Assembly (NCBI RefSeq): GCF_021155765.1
Contig: NC_060105.1
Span: forward strand, 1,860,001-1,924,000
Origin: Diprion similis
Taxonomy: Eukaryota; Arthropoda; Insecta; Hymenoptera; Diprionidae
Direction of reading: 5' to 3'
Length of the DNA stretch: 64,000 nt
The notes beneath the pieces are model-generated. The model worked only from the letters and a program-made list of their open reading frames with translations. It searched no databases and was not told where the DNA came from. The position numbers and the translations under genes are program-made. Shown in pieces: positions 1 through 12,724 of this stretch (the stretch's first letter is position 1; each line of letters opens with the position of its first letter).

Positions 1-3000
1 TATTAAATCGGGGATTGAGATTGGGAAGAAATATTAGTATAGGTATTAATTTATATCTACAAACAAGTTCTAAATTTTTAAACATTTAAAGCGTATCTAC
101 ATTTTTACTTGCGATCAAATTCCTCGGAATTTATTTCGAAAATAGGGTCATTTTCAAAATTTAAAAAACCTTGAGTTAAAAATTTCGAATAAAACAGTAT
201 GAATTTTTATATTATCATTCCTGCATGGTGAATCCGTCATCTTGAATTTTGACATTGGCTGCATTTCTAGCAAACCTGAAAACCGAATTTCACTTTTCCA
301 GTCCTCCCAACCTTTCCAAAATTACATTTATTCTGTAAAAAACAGTTCCTTTCAACATGTTTTTTTATTTACAGCGTCTCTGTCATATATGTACAATATA
401 TATTATTTTTCATGTATATGGAGCATTCCATGCCAATTCGATCACTTTTGACCCCGACCGACCCCCTTCGATTTGGCTGAAATTTTTTTATTTGGGTCAA
501 AAGTGGTCGTTACGCTTTACTTGTACACGGTTCACCGTCTTTCAGACAATTCGATAAATTTTCGACAAAAATCTCTAACTAAAAAAAACAATAAACATAG
601 TGCAGGTATAGATATAGTCGAATCTACAATTTTCCTACGATGAAATGGAAAATGGAGAAGAGGAAAAAATAAATAGCCATAAAAAAACACGTTGATCCAG
701 TACTTTAATATATGTATATATATGATTCTAAGAAGTATAAGGTATAATTGCTGCGGTTTGTACATTTTACGCTATACACTATAGTTATAGCTAACTAAGG
801 CCGAGTAAAACCTGCAGTGCGGATATATAAACGCGAGTCGTATACGTATATACCTGTGTGTGTGTGTGTGTGTGTGTGTATGTATAAGTTTGAAACGGAT
901 AATTCCTTGAGTAATTATGCGATTCTCCGACTATGAACCAGCTGTGTTTTCATGCGGACGTATATACGTACAACCTTATAACATATAAATTGAATTCTGC
1001 TACTTTGCGGATCGAAGACGGCGCAACGTAGTAGGTATATAAATTTTTAATCTTTGAAGTATAATTTTGTAATATTTTTACAATGTAAGGTTTTTTTTTT
1101 TTTTTTTTCGCTGGATTTATCCACAAGACGACTTTGTATAGCATTATTTTCTTTTTTACTTTTTTTTTTTTTTATATCCACCAACAACAACGACGACAAT
1201 TAATCAATCAATCGCGAGCACGGATCCAAAGCTGTTGCGATATTGCTTCGGCTTTGATCGACGAGATCCTTTAAGTTCAAACACACGAATTGATTATACC
1301 TTCTACGGGGTTGGGAGGGAGGTAGGGAGGGGGGGGGGAGATTTTTCCACCCCTCAAAACTGTGTGTAGCTGATATGCCGCAAGCTCGGCGAGCTTTTAC
1401 AAATTTTTACATTAATTATTAGAGAAGGGGGGTGAACGGGATAAGAAAAGGAAAATCGGAGAGCCGAGGGTGAATGCGAAGGAGGTAAGAAACGTTCTAA
1501 TCGCGATAAAAGGCGAACGAGCACGCGAAATTATATCGTCGAAGACGGTGAAAGCCAGTCGCTTTTTGTCACGTTGTATATATGTAATACATGTATGTAT
1601 ATGTATAGTATTACACATATATCTATATTATTTATACGTATTATACGTATATGTATACTGGCTGCAGTGCATTATACACAGAAATAAAAGACAGAAGAAA
1701 AGATTGTACTTGTTTTTAATAGTTGCGAGAAAAAACAAAAAAAAAAAAAAAAAAAAAAAGAAAACAATCAATCAAAAACACGTACATAATTAAATAAAAT
1801 TATTTGTCAAAATTAATAACAATTTTACACGTAAGATAAAAAAATGAGTAGAATAAAATTTTCACGTAACAATTATAAACTTACGAATATCGGGATTTAT
1901 TTTCATCTCTCAGAATTCTTTGGATTCGCCTAATATGCATTTTTCAGCATCTCATAGATTCAAGCGCAAAATATTGTTTAATAACTATAGTCTAGCGGTT
2001 TGATCGATTAACTAATTATAACATCAACTACAATTAACTTGAGGATTTCATTTTGAAGTCTTATCTACGCACAGAGGATCATATATGTATTATTAAATTT
2101 TATAAAACACCGACAAATTTTCAGACGATTTCTTCTATATATAAGCTTAACTAGATAATTAATTTATTGCTGATCGGTTCCGTGAAAGAATTTTTGCCCA
2201 GTATTTCCAACGGAATAAAAAATCTTCGCTGTTTTTGTTCTCCGATTTCATTGTTGTTATCAAGTATCAAGTTTTGCGACTTACAAGTTTTTCACGTAAT
2301 CGCCATCGGTTACTATTCGCGGTTTATTTTTGCGTTTTTTTTTGGCAGAGGGGGGGGGGGGGGGGTTGTTACAAGGTCAAAATGAAATTGAACTTTTCCG
2401 CTGCCAGCCACGTACCGCGGAAAAATATCTGATTCGTAATATTAGTAATCATTTTAATTGACAGATTGTTGAAGTTTTACAATAACAATCTGCACAATAC
2501 GAAATAGATTGGAGATATCGTTGCCAGCAGTTTGTGTATTGTTTAGACAATAGGTTCGTTGACGGGATTCGTTTCCCCGTTAATATTTGTTCGAATTAAT
2601 TTATTGTAAAAATTTGTTTGAAAAAAAAGAAACAAAAAAAAAAAAAAAGAAAAATTCAATTTATCATTCGAACTTTAATATTTTACACAGTTATTTCTAT
2701 TTGTTGTATATTTAATAATTTTCTAGTATCAGTGATGGATTGTTTAATATCTGTCTGAGATTATTTAATATTAAAATATTGTGTGTATACATATTATTCT
2801 AATCGTACAGGGGGAGAAATAGAAAGGCACGATGTGGTGAAATATGGACGAAAATTGGTGGGAAAGGGAGAAACGTGCGTGACCAAGTAATCACATTTTC
2901 ACGCGTAACACAAAAGGTAATGGAGCTGAGTATTTTCCAACTCGTTATACGATCTAATTATTACGGTCTGCTTAATTTCAGTTAAAATGAAAAACAACAA

Positions 3001-3432
3001 TAAAGAAAAAAGAAAAAAATGAAAAGAAAAGGAAAGAAATAAGGGCGTTAAACGAAACGAATGAAACGTCAAAAACGAGATGTAAAACGAACGGTTTGTC
3101 GTTACTGCTGCTGGGTGAATTTTTTATTAAGTAACGTGTAATTAAATACCGGTAAATGTAAAGTAAATAAATAAATTTTCTAGTGAGAATAGTTTGATAC
3201 AACCGTAGGTAAAAAAATAAATAAAAAAATTTCGCGAGTCGATCTGCCAAAAAGGTGAGAAAGTCCTTTGATCATGCCGCAAACTCGGCTAATTTGTCTC
3301 GAGACTCTTTTTTCTTCTTTCTTAATTACTTTTTACACGTATACGTATGTGCACTCGAAAACTTGCTATCCAATTAGACGAATCTCGAGACTTGACCCAC
3401 TTAAAGAATCGTGAATTACATGTATATACATG

Positions 3433-3463
<31 letters not shown>

Positions 3464-3570
3464 ACATACGAATGCATTTGTGCACTTGTTAAGTAAGTAT
3501 ATCCTGTATAACAATGCATAGTTTCGCGGCCTTTCTTTTACGACTATGTACAATATGTGTGTATACATAT
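1..3570. other. AT-rich non-coding stretch
   Basis: No supportable gene. All open frames are short, low in complexity and interrupted by homopolymer runs. Contents seen: a (TG)12 run at 855-878, poly-T/A runs near 1091, 1158 and 1738, and a 16-base G run at 2350-2365. It also holds a partial repeat end at 411-560, listed separately. Exons of the minus-strand gene that begins at 16.9 kb could lie here but none is recognisable. Confidence 0.6.
411..560. repeat. Partial copy of fold-back element family B
   Basis: The stretch beginning with GGAGCATTCCATGCCAATTC closely resembles the left end of the larger fold-back element at 3571 (GGGGTATTCCACGCCAACTC), and both continue into GATCA followed by a C-rich segment. 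Only this end is present, so it looks like a truncated copy. Family membership is inferred from these two copies alone. Confidence 0.45.
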
Positions 3571-4240
3571 ATGGGGTATTCCACGCCAACTCGATCAGTG
3601 TTAAACCCCGGCCACCTCGAAATCATTTCATGTTTTTTCCTAATATTCTGTTTGGTAAAAAATGTGACCTGAATTTTTCTAAAAATTTTTTTTTTTACAT
3701 AAAACGTATATTTTTTATAAATATTTGAAGTCGATTGCGAACGCCCATTTTTTTTAATCTAAAAAAATTCTTTAAAATCCCGTGAATGACCCCCCCCCCC
3801 CCCCCCCCGTGGGCCGAATTCTTTTTCTATTTTTTGATCACCTAATTCGAAATTTTTGAATTCTTAAACCCAAAATTATCTTCACTAACTTGAGTGGCGC
3901 ATCATCGAATTGGTGAAATCGAACTTTTACAAGTAAATCGACCCTGATTTGACGCTTATGATTTGATCCAGTGTTAATTTTGAGTTTAAGAATTCTTAAA
4001 TTCTGAATTAGGTGATGGAAAAAAAAAAAAAAACTAGAACAAAAATTCGGCCCACGTTTACCTTAACGGTGGGATGTTTTCTGTCATTCGCTGGAATTTT
4101 GAGAATTTTTTCAGATTTAAAAAAATGGTCATTCGCAATCGACTTCAAATATATATGTATAAAAATTAACGGTTTCATAAAAAAAAGATTGAAAAAAAAT
4201 TAAGTTCGCGTTTTTTTACCGAGTAGAATGTTGGAAAAAA
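3571..4240. repeat. Imperfect fold-back element, family B
   Basis: The left arm (about 3628-3880) and right arm (about 3990-4236) are inverted copies of each other. The segment with GTGGGCCGAATTC after the poly-C run matches the complement of the segment ending GAATTCGGCCCAC... read from the other side, and AGTCGATTGCGAA at about 3731 has its inverse near 4134. A 19-base C run (3790-3808) interrupts the left arm. The terminal GGGGTATTCCACGCCAACTC has no partner on the right, so that end seems lost. No transposase frame is present, consistent with a non-autonomous element. Confidence 0.65.
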
Positions 4241-4402
4241 AAAAAACAATAAATGATTTTGAGATGATGGAGGCTTAACAATGGTCGTGTGTATGTGTGT
4301 GTGTGTGTGTGTTGGTGGGTGTGTATTAACAATAAAGCTGTTGCGAAATATCTAATCAACGCTACAGCTGGCGCACAAAGAAAGATATGAAAAGAAGAAA
4401 AA

Positions 4403-4403
<1 letters not shown>

Positions 4404-4433
<30 letters not shown>
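4404..4433. repeat. (GAA)n microsatellite
   Basis: Uninterrupted AAG/GAA trinucleotide run. It accounts for the poly-Ser and poly-Phe open frames predicted on the minus strand here. Confidence 0.9.
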
Positions 4434-6286
4434 GGAGAGAAACACCGATTTTCCTTAACACTAAGAAAGTCTTCCGATTGCGAACTTATACAGTATGGTG
4501 TTATATATATTATATATATATATGGCACTCGAGCCGAGCGAATATGTAATACACACATATATATATATATATATTTTCATGCCTATTGCCTCACTTTATA
4601 AAATATTGTTACAAAGGGTAAAATCACCCGCTTTACCCCCTTTTCTAATGATCTAGTAGTCGGCATGTGACGCAAGAAAACTAAGTCTTCTTATGTCATC
4701 AAATGAATAAGGTTGCTGCGTCAACCGCTATTATTGTAAAAACAGATCTGTTTCAGACTTTGAGCTGATAACACGTTCTTTACCCCAAATACATTTTACT
4801 CAAAGCATATTTCTCATTTAGCGCCTTTTAATTGCTCACCTAACTAAGCTTCTTACCCTCGTTTTATTCGTTACACCAAAAAGTGTAACAATATTATATG
4901 TAAACATATGTATACGGTAGATCAATACACAGGTACTATACCTATGTATAATACATATAGGTATGGAAATCGAACGTTCAATCTCACGATGAATTTTATG
5001 CGAAAAATCGAGGAACATATTTGCTGTATGTACCTACTTTGTTGAGGGGAATTTCATTTTACCATAAATCGGTATATATGAAGTGTAAACAATATATACC
5101 TACAGTACACACGTATCATTTACATACGTATATATATATATTTTACTGATTTTTTATGTCAACTTTCTTTTTTTTTTTTTTTTCCTCTTCTTCTTACGTA
5201 CCTTAAAAATTTATTTTTTAACCTCGAAAAAACGAAGCCTCGCGAAAGCGAAACTCGGTAGTAAAATTGTAAACAGTGAAGAATCTGGTTTCGAATTTTT
5301 CAAACACCCGGAAAGAATTATATCGAAAACTATCTTATTTTAGCTTCATTTTGCAGATAATCAAATTTTCTGTTCAAAAAAAAGGAAAAAAAAAAAAAAA
5401 AAAAAAATTCCGAGACTACTAATACAATTAAATATTAATCTTGTATTCGATACGAACTTTGAAAATTCAGGACCTTTGTCTCGACCTTTCTTTTTTTTTT
5501 TTATAGGAAAATTTAATTTTTAACAGCTTCCCAACTTGTTTAGTTTTCGAAATACATATTTCGGTTTAGAGTACTTGAAAAATTTAAACCGGATGAATAA
5601 TCTTTTAGAATTTTGCCTACCAAGTTCCACGTTTAACGAGGCTATACGTTCGAGGCTAAATACTAAATTTTCGAAGGGTACGTTAGAAGAGAAAAAAAGG
5701 TTAAGAAAAGTAAAAAAAAATAAAATAAAAAAAAAATTACTACTATACTTGTCATGATTTTATACGCCATGATTTTATAGGTTGTATTATTTAAGTACCT
5801 TTCTATCCTGGATCGGGAAAAAATTTACACGGTGATAAAATTCGGTACATATGATATTATCAGCTTTATATGCACGCGCTGCACTTCCGGTTTTAATACC
5901 CAAGAGGTATAATCTAATGTTTATCTTATCATTTGATCGATCATTTCCTCGTTATTATTACACTTACGTACGCGAATAGACTGAGAATCAGACTGGCGGT
6001 TCGTTTTTATTTTTGTTATTATTATTGTTTTTATTATCATTATATCATTATTCGTTTACCCATCGACACGCAGTCATTTTACACACGTCTCGTAATCGTT
6101 ATAAAATGATTCCAAATTTTTTTCATAAATAATAAGAAATTAATCTGTTTATATAATAACTTCGTACATCGATAAATTTTCATTTAAGTCGTCGGAGAAG
6201 AATTTATCCACTCATTATAATTCGTAAGTTGTTTTTTTTTCCCCTTTGCTTCGCTTTGCTTGATTCCTGGTTTTTTCCTCCTCCGC

Positions 6287-6330
6287 CTCCTCCTCCTCCT
6301 TTTCTTCTTCTTCTTCTTCTTCTTCTTCTC
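6287..6330. repeat. (TCC)n-(TTC)n microsatellite
   Basis: A TCC run passes directly into a TTC run. It produces spurious poly-Leu/poly-Phe open frames. Confidence 0.9.
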
Positions 6331-8194
6331 TTTTCTCAAAAAATTTTTTTATCCCCGTTTACGAACACGCACGCGGTTCACCTGCACGCGCAACACGACT
6401 AGATTACAAGCTTGCAGTTGTTTCTCTAAATTATTGAAAAAAAAAAAACAGTAAAGGTGTCGGAATAATAATAACAACAACAACAATAATAATAACAACA
6501 ACAACAAGTAATAAACAATGATCATTTTTATCGGAGGAAAAACAAACCAATAGATCATTTCAAGTTTATCACGGCGATGCGCGGAGGACTTCAGCTCCCA
6601 ATAAATCATCGTGTCGTTGCCGTTTATTTTCCCAGCTACAGGAGCTGATAGTCCGCGCTGATTGACGTTGCGAGTTTTTTTTTTTCTACTATTATTATTA
6701 TCATCATTTTCTTTTTGCTTCGTCCTTTACCTTCTGCGACTTTTTCCTTTTCTTCATCTTTTTAATATTTTTTTTATATTTTGTTTAGATTCTTTCTTTC
6801 CGCATCCCGTCACGGTGACGTCAAACGTGACGTTTTTTTTTTTTGTGGTTTTTGTTATATACTTACGGTCGTGCGGATCAGGGGTGAAAAACAAAATATA
6901 TATTTATAAACAAAAAACAAGAGAATAAACGAAAGCTTAAGTCACCGATTCGCTAAGTTTGACTGATTTATTAGGCACACTATTATATATATGGGCTTGC
7001 AGGGGAAAGGTGTAATAAATAACAACAAGTCGAGGCTTTACTTTTTTACATCTTGTAAAATTTACGGCTTCCATGCATACCGATGGTGAGATTCGTTTTG
7101 ATGTGGCGTGGATTTTTTTTTTCTTTCCTTTTTTTTTTTAATTCTAACTCAAGAAATTTTGCGTCACGGACCTTTTGCGGTGTTTCGATTTCGAAAGAGC
7201 CTTGCTTTGGGATGAAATCGATATCGCAGAACTGATATCTGCGGCTTACGATTTATTCGCTGATTGCGAGTCGAGGGTTTTATTCGTAGACACACGTTAG
7301 GATCGGGGTTGGTTTATTCGATGTATTGAAACCTTGCGTGCAAAACCTTTTCTCGCTGATTTTATTGCGTGTCTGCTTCTTCGAATCCCAATATATATAT
7401 ATATATATATATATGTTATATATATATATTTATTTATTTATTTATTTATTTACTTGTATAGCGCGACTCGTAATCGATTCTCGCGTACAAATGAACCTTT
7501 CAAAAAATCTTGTGAAGTTTAATACTATACGTGTATCCCGTGATTAGTACTAGAGTTGTAAAGAAAATTGGAAAGAATTGTTTACGTCATTAAATAGATA
7601 AACGATTTAATAGATGGACAGATAATATTATTATGAAAATTTTATTCAACTTCGTAACGCTAAAGTTTGTTTTTGCGAAATCACGTTGAGGACGAGAATC
7701 GTGGTTTCAGGGATTTAAGAAAAGTTTCAAGAGAAGTTCCGACGCTTGTGTTTTTCTATAAATACCTAACCGATCTAACGTAAGCTTAAATACGCCTTAG
7801 TTGAAGAGTTTGAAAAGCTTTAGAAGGTAAAAAATACATTTGTGGTTTTAACTGACAAACGTTTTACACTGATGCAGATTTGAAAACTTTATTTGTCCGA
7901 GCTCCTCATGCCAACCGCAATCTTTCCTTCCCCGAGAGCCGCCATCATTTGCATCCAGTTTACTGTTTGTACAGCTAATCCGCAACTTCGAGTTTCTACT
8001 AGTGTTTATGGAAGTGAAGACTCGTTTGATACGCTTTTTAAACTCCTCGAGGCACTCCTCGAATATTAACCACTAAGAGTTACTCGAGTAAACTTCAACT
8101 TTAACTTTAACTTTGTAAAGGTGAATTATAATTAGTGACGATGAGAAATAAGAGGAAAGAAGAAGAAAAAATGATAGAAATTAACTGATATTTG

Positions 8195-8684
8195 TTTAAC
8201 CCTTTCCGTCATGGTGAATCACCCAGTTTTTTGGTGTTAAAACGTCTTTCCAACCATTTTTAATCACGGTTTTTACAGTCTTTGGGTTTAATGTACTTCC
8301 AACTTTGCTTAAAAAATTTATTTCACTCGAAAAATGTATCGATTCATTTGTTAACAATAAGCAATCACCCAAAAAGTCCTTGTTTTTTGGTAAAAATTCA
8401 TTTTCACTTCCGAATCTGTACCGTTTAGATATCGGAGTTTTTGGGGTCACTGATTATGAATCCGGCATTAGATTTCCAAAATTCAAAATGGCGGATCTAA
8501 TATGGCGGGCATAAAATTTTTTAAATTCATTCATCTTAAAAATTTGATATCTACCATATTGCATCCACCATTTTGAGTTATGAAAATCCAATGCCGAATT
8601 CGTAATTAGCGACTCCAAAAACTTTTGGAGATTAATTTTTATCAAAATCGGTCGACACAATTAATTCGTAGCTGAAAGGGTTAA
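8195..8684. repeat. MITE-like inverted-repeat element, family C
   Basis: The ends are inverted: TTAACCCTTTC on the left and GAAAGGGTTAA on the right. Further in, the segment with CCGGCATTAGATTTCC and AAAATGGCGGATCTAATATGG (about 8461-8510) is repeated in inverse as CCATATTGCATCCACCATTTTG...AATGCCGAATTCG (about 8549-8603). The whole is therefore a roughly 490 bp imperfect palindrome. Open frames of up to 84 residues inside it are products of the repeat. A related partial copy lies at 49.2-49.6 kb. Confidence 0.7.
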
Positions 8685-11600
8685 TTAAAGATTTATTTTT
8701 CACCAAATTTTCAATCAGGTTCAAACGTGGTTCTCCATTTTATTCTTGCATTGCTAATTCTATTAAGGAGAAGATTTTTTTGTTTGTTTGCTTCTTTCGG
8801 TATTTTTATTATTATATTATAATTATATTCGTATATTACACGATCAATAAATTCTTGATTTGTAAATGGAAATAACGGGGAAAATTCGTGTTCCCGATTA
8901 TAATCGAAGGTTGAATTTTGACGAAATTGACAATTTTGTAAACGTCGCAATTTTTCATTCGTCATATAACCGACGTACATGCCTAAGTGTAATTATCGCA
9001 TAAAACGGATCGTCTCGCGACGTCGTTACGCGATATTATGTCTACCCTTAAATGAAGCTAAATTACGGTAAATTGAATGATTGATCCGGCACTAAAAATT
9101 CTCAGCGTTCTATTACCGTCAAGGCAACTGTTTTCAAACAACGCAAAAAATTACAATTACGTATAATGAATATTTTTTTTTAAACTTACGAATTATGCTT
9201 TAAACGTTTTTCGATCTTCCCTTAGCTCTCAATTTTCTTTGGCCACTAAGCTAAAAATAATCTACGCATCGATTAATCACATAGAAAAAAATAATTTATC
9301 GATTGTTTCATATTTTTTCAAAACGGTGCGTTTAGAATCAAAATCGTATAAATTTCAGTTCGTAATCTTAACGACAGAAAAGTTTTTTTCATAATTTAAT
9401 ACCTTCATTCGAAATCTTTTTCAATTTCATCTTTCACTTATTGCTGAGTGATAAAACCCAAAAATCGATTGCCAGGAAAAAATAATCGAGTCGATCGATT
9501 AACCGCATTTAAAAAATAATCGATTTTACACGATTAATCAAATAAAAAAATAATCGACTTGATCGAAAATCGATTATTTTCTGTCGTATTTAGACTCGAA
9601 ACTATTTCAACTCGGATCCTCTTGAAATTTCACCGCGAAATCGAAACGCGTCCGTCCATCATCGCTGACTCACACTACTTACAGTCCTCAAATCACTTCG
9701 ACGAACCGAGCGTTTTGCTTTTCTACTTGTTCCGTCTGACCCACGAGTCTGTTTCTACTGCAACTCGACAGGCTGACTCGACGCCTGCAAACTGATTTTG
9801 CCAAATTTTTTTATTTATTCTTTTTTTTTACAAACGTTGTCGTGAAACGCAATTCCGTCATTTACAATTGCATTTTTTTTTTTTTTCATTCATACTCTAT
9901 AGAGCGACAGTCTGAATACCGGAATTCAAAATGCTTGATGGAACAGAGACTAAAAGCTTTTTTCGTATCACTACGAGCTTATCTCGCTGTCGTTACATTT
10001 TATCTTATTGTAAAGCTTTTTCTTTTTCTTTTTCTTTTTCTTCCTCTCTCTCTTTCTCTCCAAGGCTGAATTGTGACTCAATATTTCGCGGAATTTTTTA
10101 CCGCCGCCCACGCGATTGTTATCGAAAATTATAACCACGGGCAAGGTGTAAGATCAGGAAAGTACGAACGATTTGAACTTTCTGAAACTCCTTACCTCGC
10201 TGCTTGGCGAGATGATCTATCTACTCGCCTTGCGATTTTCAAATTACGTCACACCGGTAAGTTTCTTTTTTTTTTTTTTTTTCTTCTTTTTCTACCTTTA
10301 TTTCAGCTCCCCAAGGTTCAACTTCACTTAAAACACGAAATAGCAATTACTAATGAAGTTCTACTCGTACATTATGTAGTAGAAAAAATATGCGATTATG
10401 TTTGAAATTTTTACACAAAATTTGGTTTTAATGTATTCAGGATTTCGAGTTATGTATAGAAAAATGTGTGTTATAGAAAAATTCTTTTATCTTAACCTCG
10501 CATGTATTTTTGTGATCAAATGTTAAATTATATAAATTTTGAAACTTCCCGCATGCAGTTCTATATTGTGCAAAATTTTCGCGCAAAGATTATTCGCGAT
10601 ATTCGAATATTGCATATATTTCTACACAACGATTCTAACGAACCGAGTCTAACTGCAAATGTAATAATTAGCGTCAGATACGGTCATTAAACTTACCCAT
10701 CAATTAATTATTACAAAAAGTTTATAATTTATGCTTATGTTTATACTTTTTCAAGGGATACACTCCTTCGGCCGATGCCATGCGGTCTAATTATTTGATA
10801 TTTCACCCTTTTCACCTCGCATGCAGCAGCGGCTTGAATAAGCTAATTCGTTCCGTCCGTTTATAATATTTCGGTTCACCTGCACCTCGACAGCCACTCG
10901 TTCGAAATTAATTAATTAACCTGCACGCATCCTTTGGATTTTTACCCCTGCTTTAAATTTTCCCTGGAATTGAGCGGCTGTAAGTTAGCAGCCCTGGTAT
11001 AGAAAAGATCTCGCGTAGTTCATTTTTTGAAAATTCTTTTTGATGTAAAAAGATGGCGCGGGAGTGAAGTTCGAAATTTAAAAAGTTCCCAACGAGTCCG
11101 AAATTTGGAGTAAAGAAATCAAATTTTGACGAAACAAGAAAAATTTAATTATACTCACAAATTTCGATAATTCAGATTTTCGAAATTTCTCATTCTCTCG
11201 CCATTTCGTAACTTTCAACGTCGATTTTCGAAACTTCATCGGTTCACCAAAATCCAATTTCCTTTTCTCAAAGTTTCGCTTTGACAAAAAATTCCAAACT
11301 TTCCGTTTTCGTATCTTTTCAAATTCGGAATTTCAACCCTGCCTCGAATCGCGGATTAAAATCTATAGGCGTGATAATAATTGTTGCTCAATTTACCGTC
11401 TATTAAACATCATTATAGCAGCTTATGCGAGGAAATTACCGGCTGTTATATGTATACTCTATTCGTATACATATATACAGTGTGTATAGACACGATGTTG
11501 AACACAGTTGTTATCTAGGCCTCGTCTTCCGTTGTTTGACCACCGACGCCGTTGGGTCCGTCGACGACTTCCTTCGATAGAATCGAGTTCATGACATAAG

Positions 11601-11986
11601 GCCAATTTCACAGAGTTAACCTCTCGACCACTTTGTCAGGCAAATATTACCTCCTCCCCCCTCCCCCTTGCCCCCTCCTCCTATCCCTGCGGCTCGTTTC
11701 TCATTTTCTACAACCGCGGATGATTTATGTAGAAAATATTACTTTTTTCCCCTCTGATTCTTGTTAACGTTCTCCGTCTCTCTCTCTTCCTCTCTTTCTC
11801 TCTCTCTCTCCCTCTCTCTCTATCTCTCTATCTCGCTTCTTTCTTAATTTATTTTTTATTCAAAATTTTTTCATCTGTATCTAAAACGAAGAATGTACAA
11901 TTTATTTGTTGTTGTGTAAAAACATGAACAATTGATTTGTATTCAAATAACAAAAATTTTTTATTTCTTTATCTAGGAAGTAATTT

Positions 11987-12030
<44 letters not shown>

Positions 12031-12105
12031 CTTTTTCTCTCTATCTTACGTACGATTCATAATTGCGATTTTGAACTCACGCAGGAGTGAGAATAAATAG
12101 ATATA
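8685..12105. other. Non-coding stretch
   Basis: No supportable gene. There is a cluster of ATCGATTA-type motifs at about 9290-9580, a pyrimidine-rich tract at 10018-10060 and C/T-rich DNA at 11650-12030 that includes the CT run. Open frames of 60-110 residues here lack recognisable domains or consistent splice junctions. Confidence 0.55.
11992..12026. repeat. (CT)n microsatellite
   Basis: Uninterrupted CT dinucleotide run in a wider pyrimidine-rich tract that starts at about 11640. Confidence 0.9.
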
Positions 12106-12724
12106 TTAGGGTGGCGCAAAAAAACCGACTATTTTTTTTTTTTTTTGAGTCTCGTGTGACAAAACGTTAGTTTTTGATGTTTTAAGAGCCCACTCGAAGG
12201 ACAGCTCAGAAAAAATTTTTAAGAGGTTGCTCCAAATTTTAAAAAATGTCAAAAATCGTCAATAAATTAAATTAAAAAAATGATATTTTCAGTATTTTGT
12301 TTGATTTTTAATTCATGTTGTGGTGTATTGTTATCGATTCTTTCTTACTAAATTGAAGAAAAAAATTTATGAAATTTTAATATGAATATTAAAAGGTCAC
12401 TCGAAAAAATCTAATGAAATGCACCAAAAAATTGAAAAAAAATTATGAGCGACCTTTCAAAATTCAAATTTTGAACTGAAACTTTCGGAAACTTATTTTT
12501 CTTTTGTCTATAAGATTATACCGTAACGAGAAAAAAAATTAAAAAAAAAAAAAAATCGATTCTTGACGATTTCTGACGTTTTAAAAAATGTGTAGCGACC
12601 TCCTAAAAATTTTTTGTTGAACGGTCCTTTGGATTAGGCTCTTAAAACATCAGAAACTAACATTCTGTCACACGAGACTAAAAAAAAAAAAAAAAAAAAT
12701 AGTCGGTTTTTTGCGTCACCCTAA
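12106..12724 (+). mobile_element. Palindromic MITE, family A, copy 1
   Basis: The left end is TTAGGGTGGCGCAAAAAA and the right end is its inverse, ...GCGTCACCCTAA. Each is flanked by TA-rich DNA, which fits a TA target duplication. Arms of about 160 bp are inverted copies: GTCTCGTGTGACAAAACGTTAG on the left pairs with the complement of CATTCTGTCACACGAGAC on the right. The middle (about 12240-12540) carries ATTGTTATCGATTCTTTCTTACT, which sets the orientation. No transposase is present. The TA flanks suggest mobilisation by a Tc1/mariner-type transposase (inference). Confidence 0.85.

Larger units (their letters stand above)
4241..8194. other. Non-coding stretch with microsatellites
   Basis: No gene is supportable. 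Simple repeats include a GT run at about 4287-4312, a GAA run at 4404-4433, TCC/TTC runs at 6287-6330 and an AT run at 7390-7414. A lone CRE-like octamer TGACGTCA occurs at 6816-6823, with no start of a gene beside it. Short open frames here are translations of these repeats. Confidence 0.6.

Noticed and set aside
8196-8980. Open frames of 68-89 residues on both strands
   Set aside because: Those up to 8684 lie within the family C palindrome and mirror its arms; the other is AT-rich without features.
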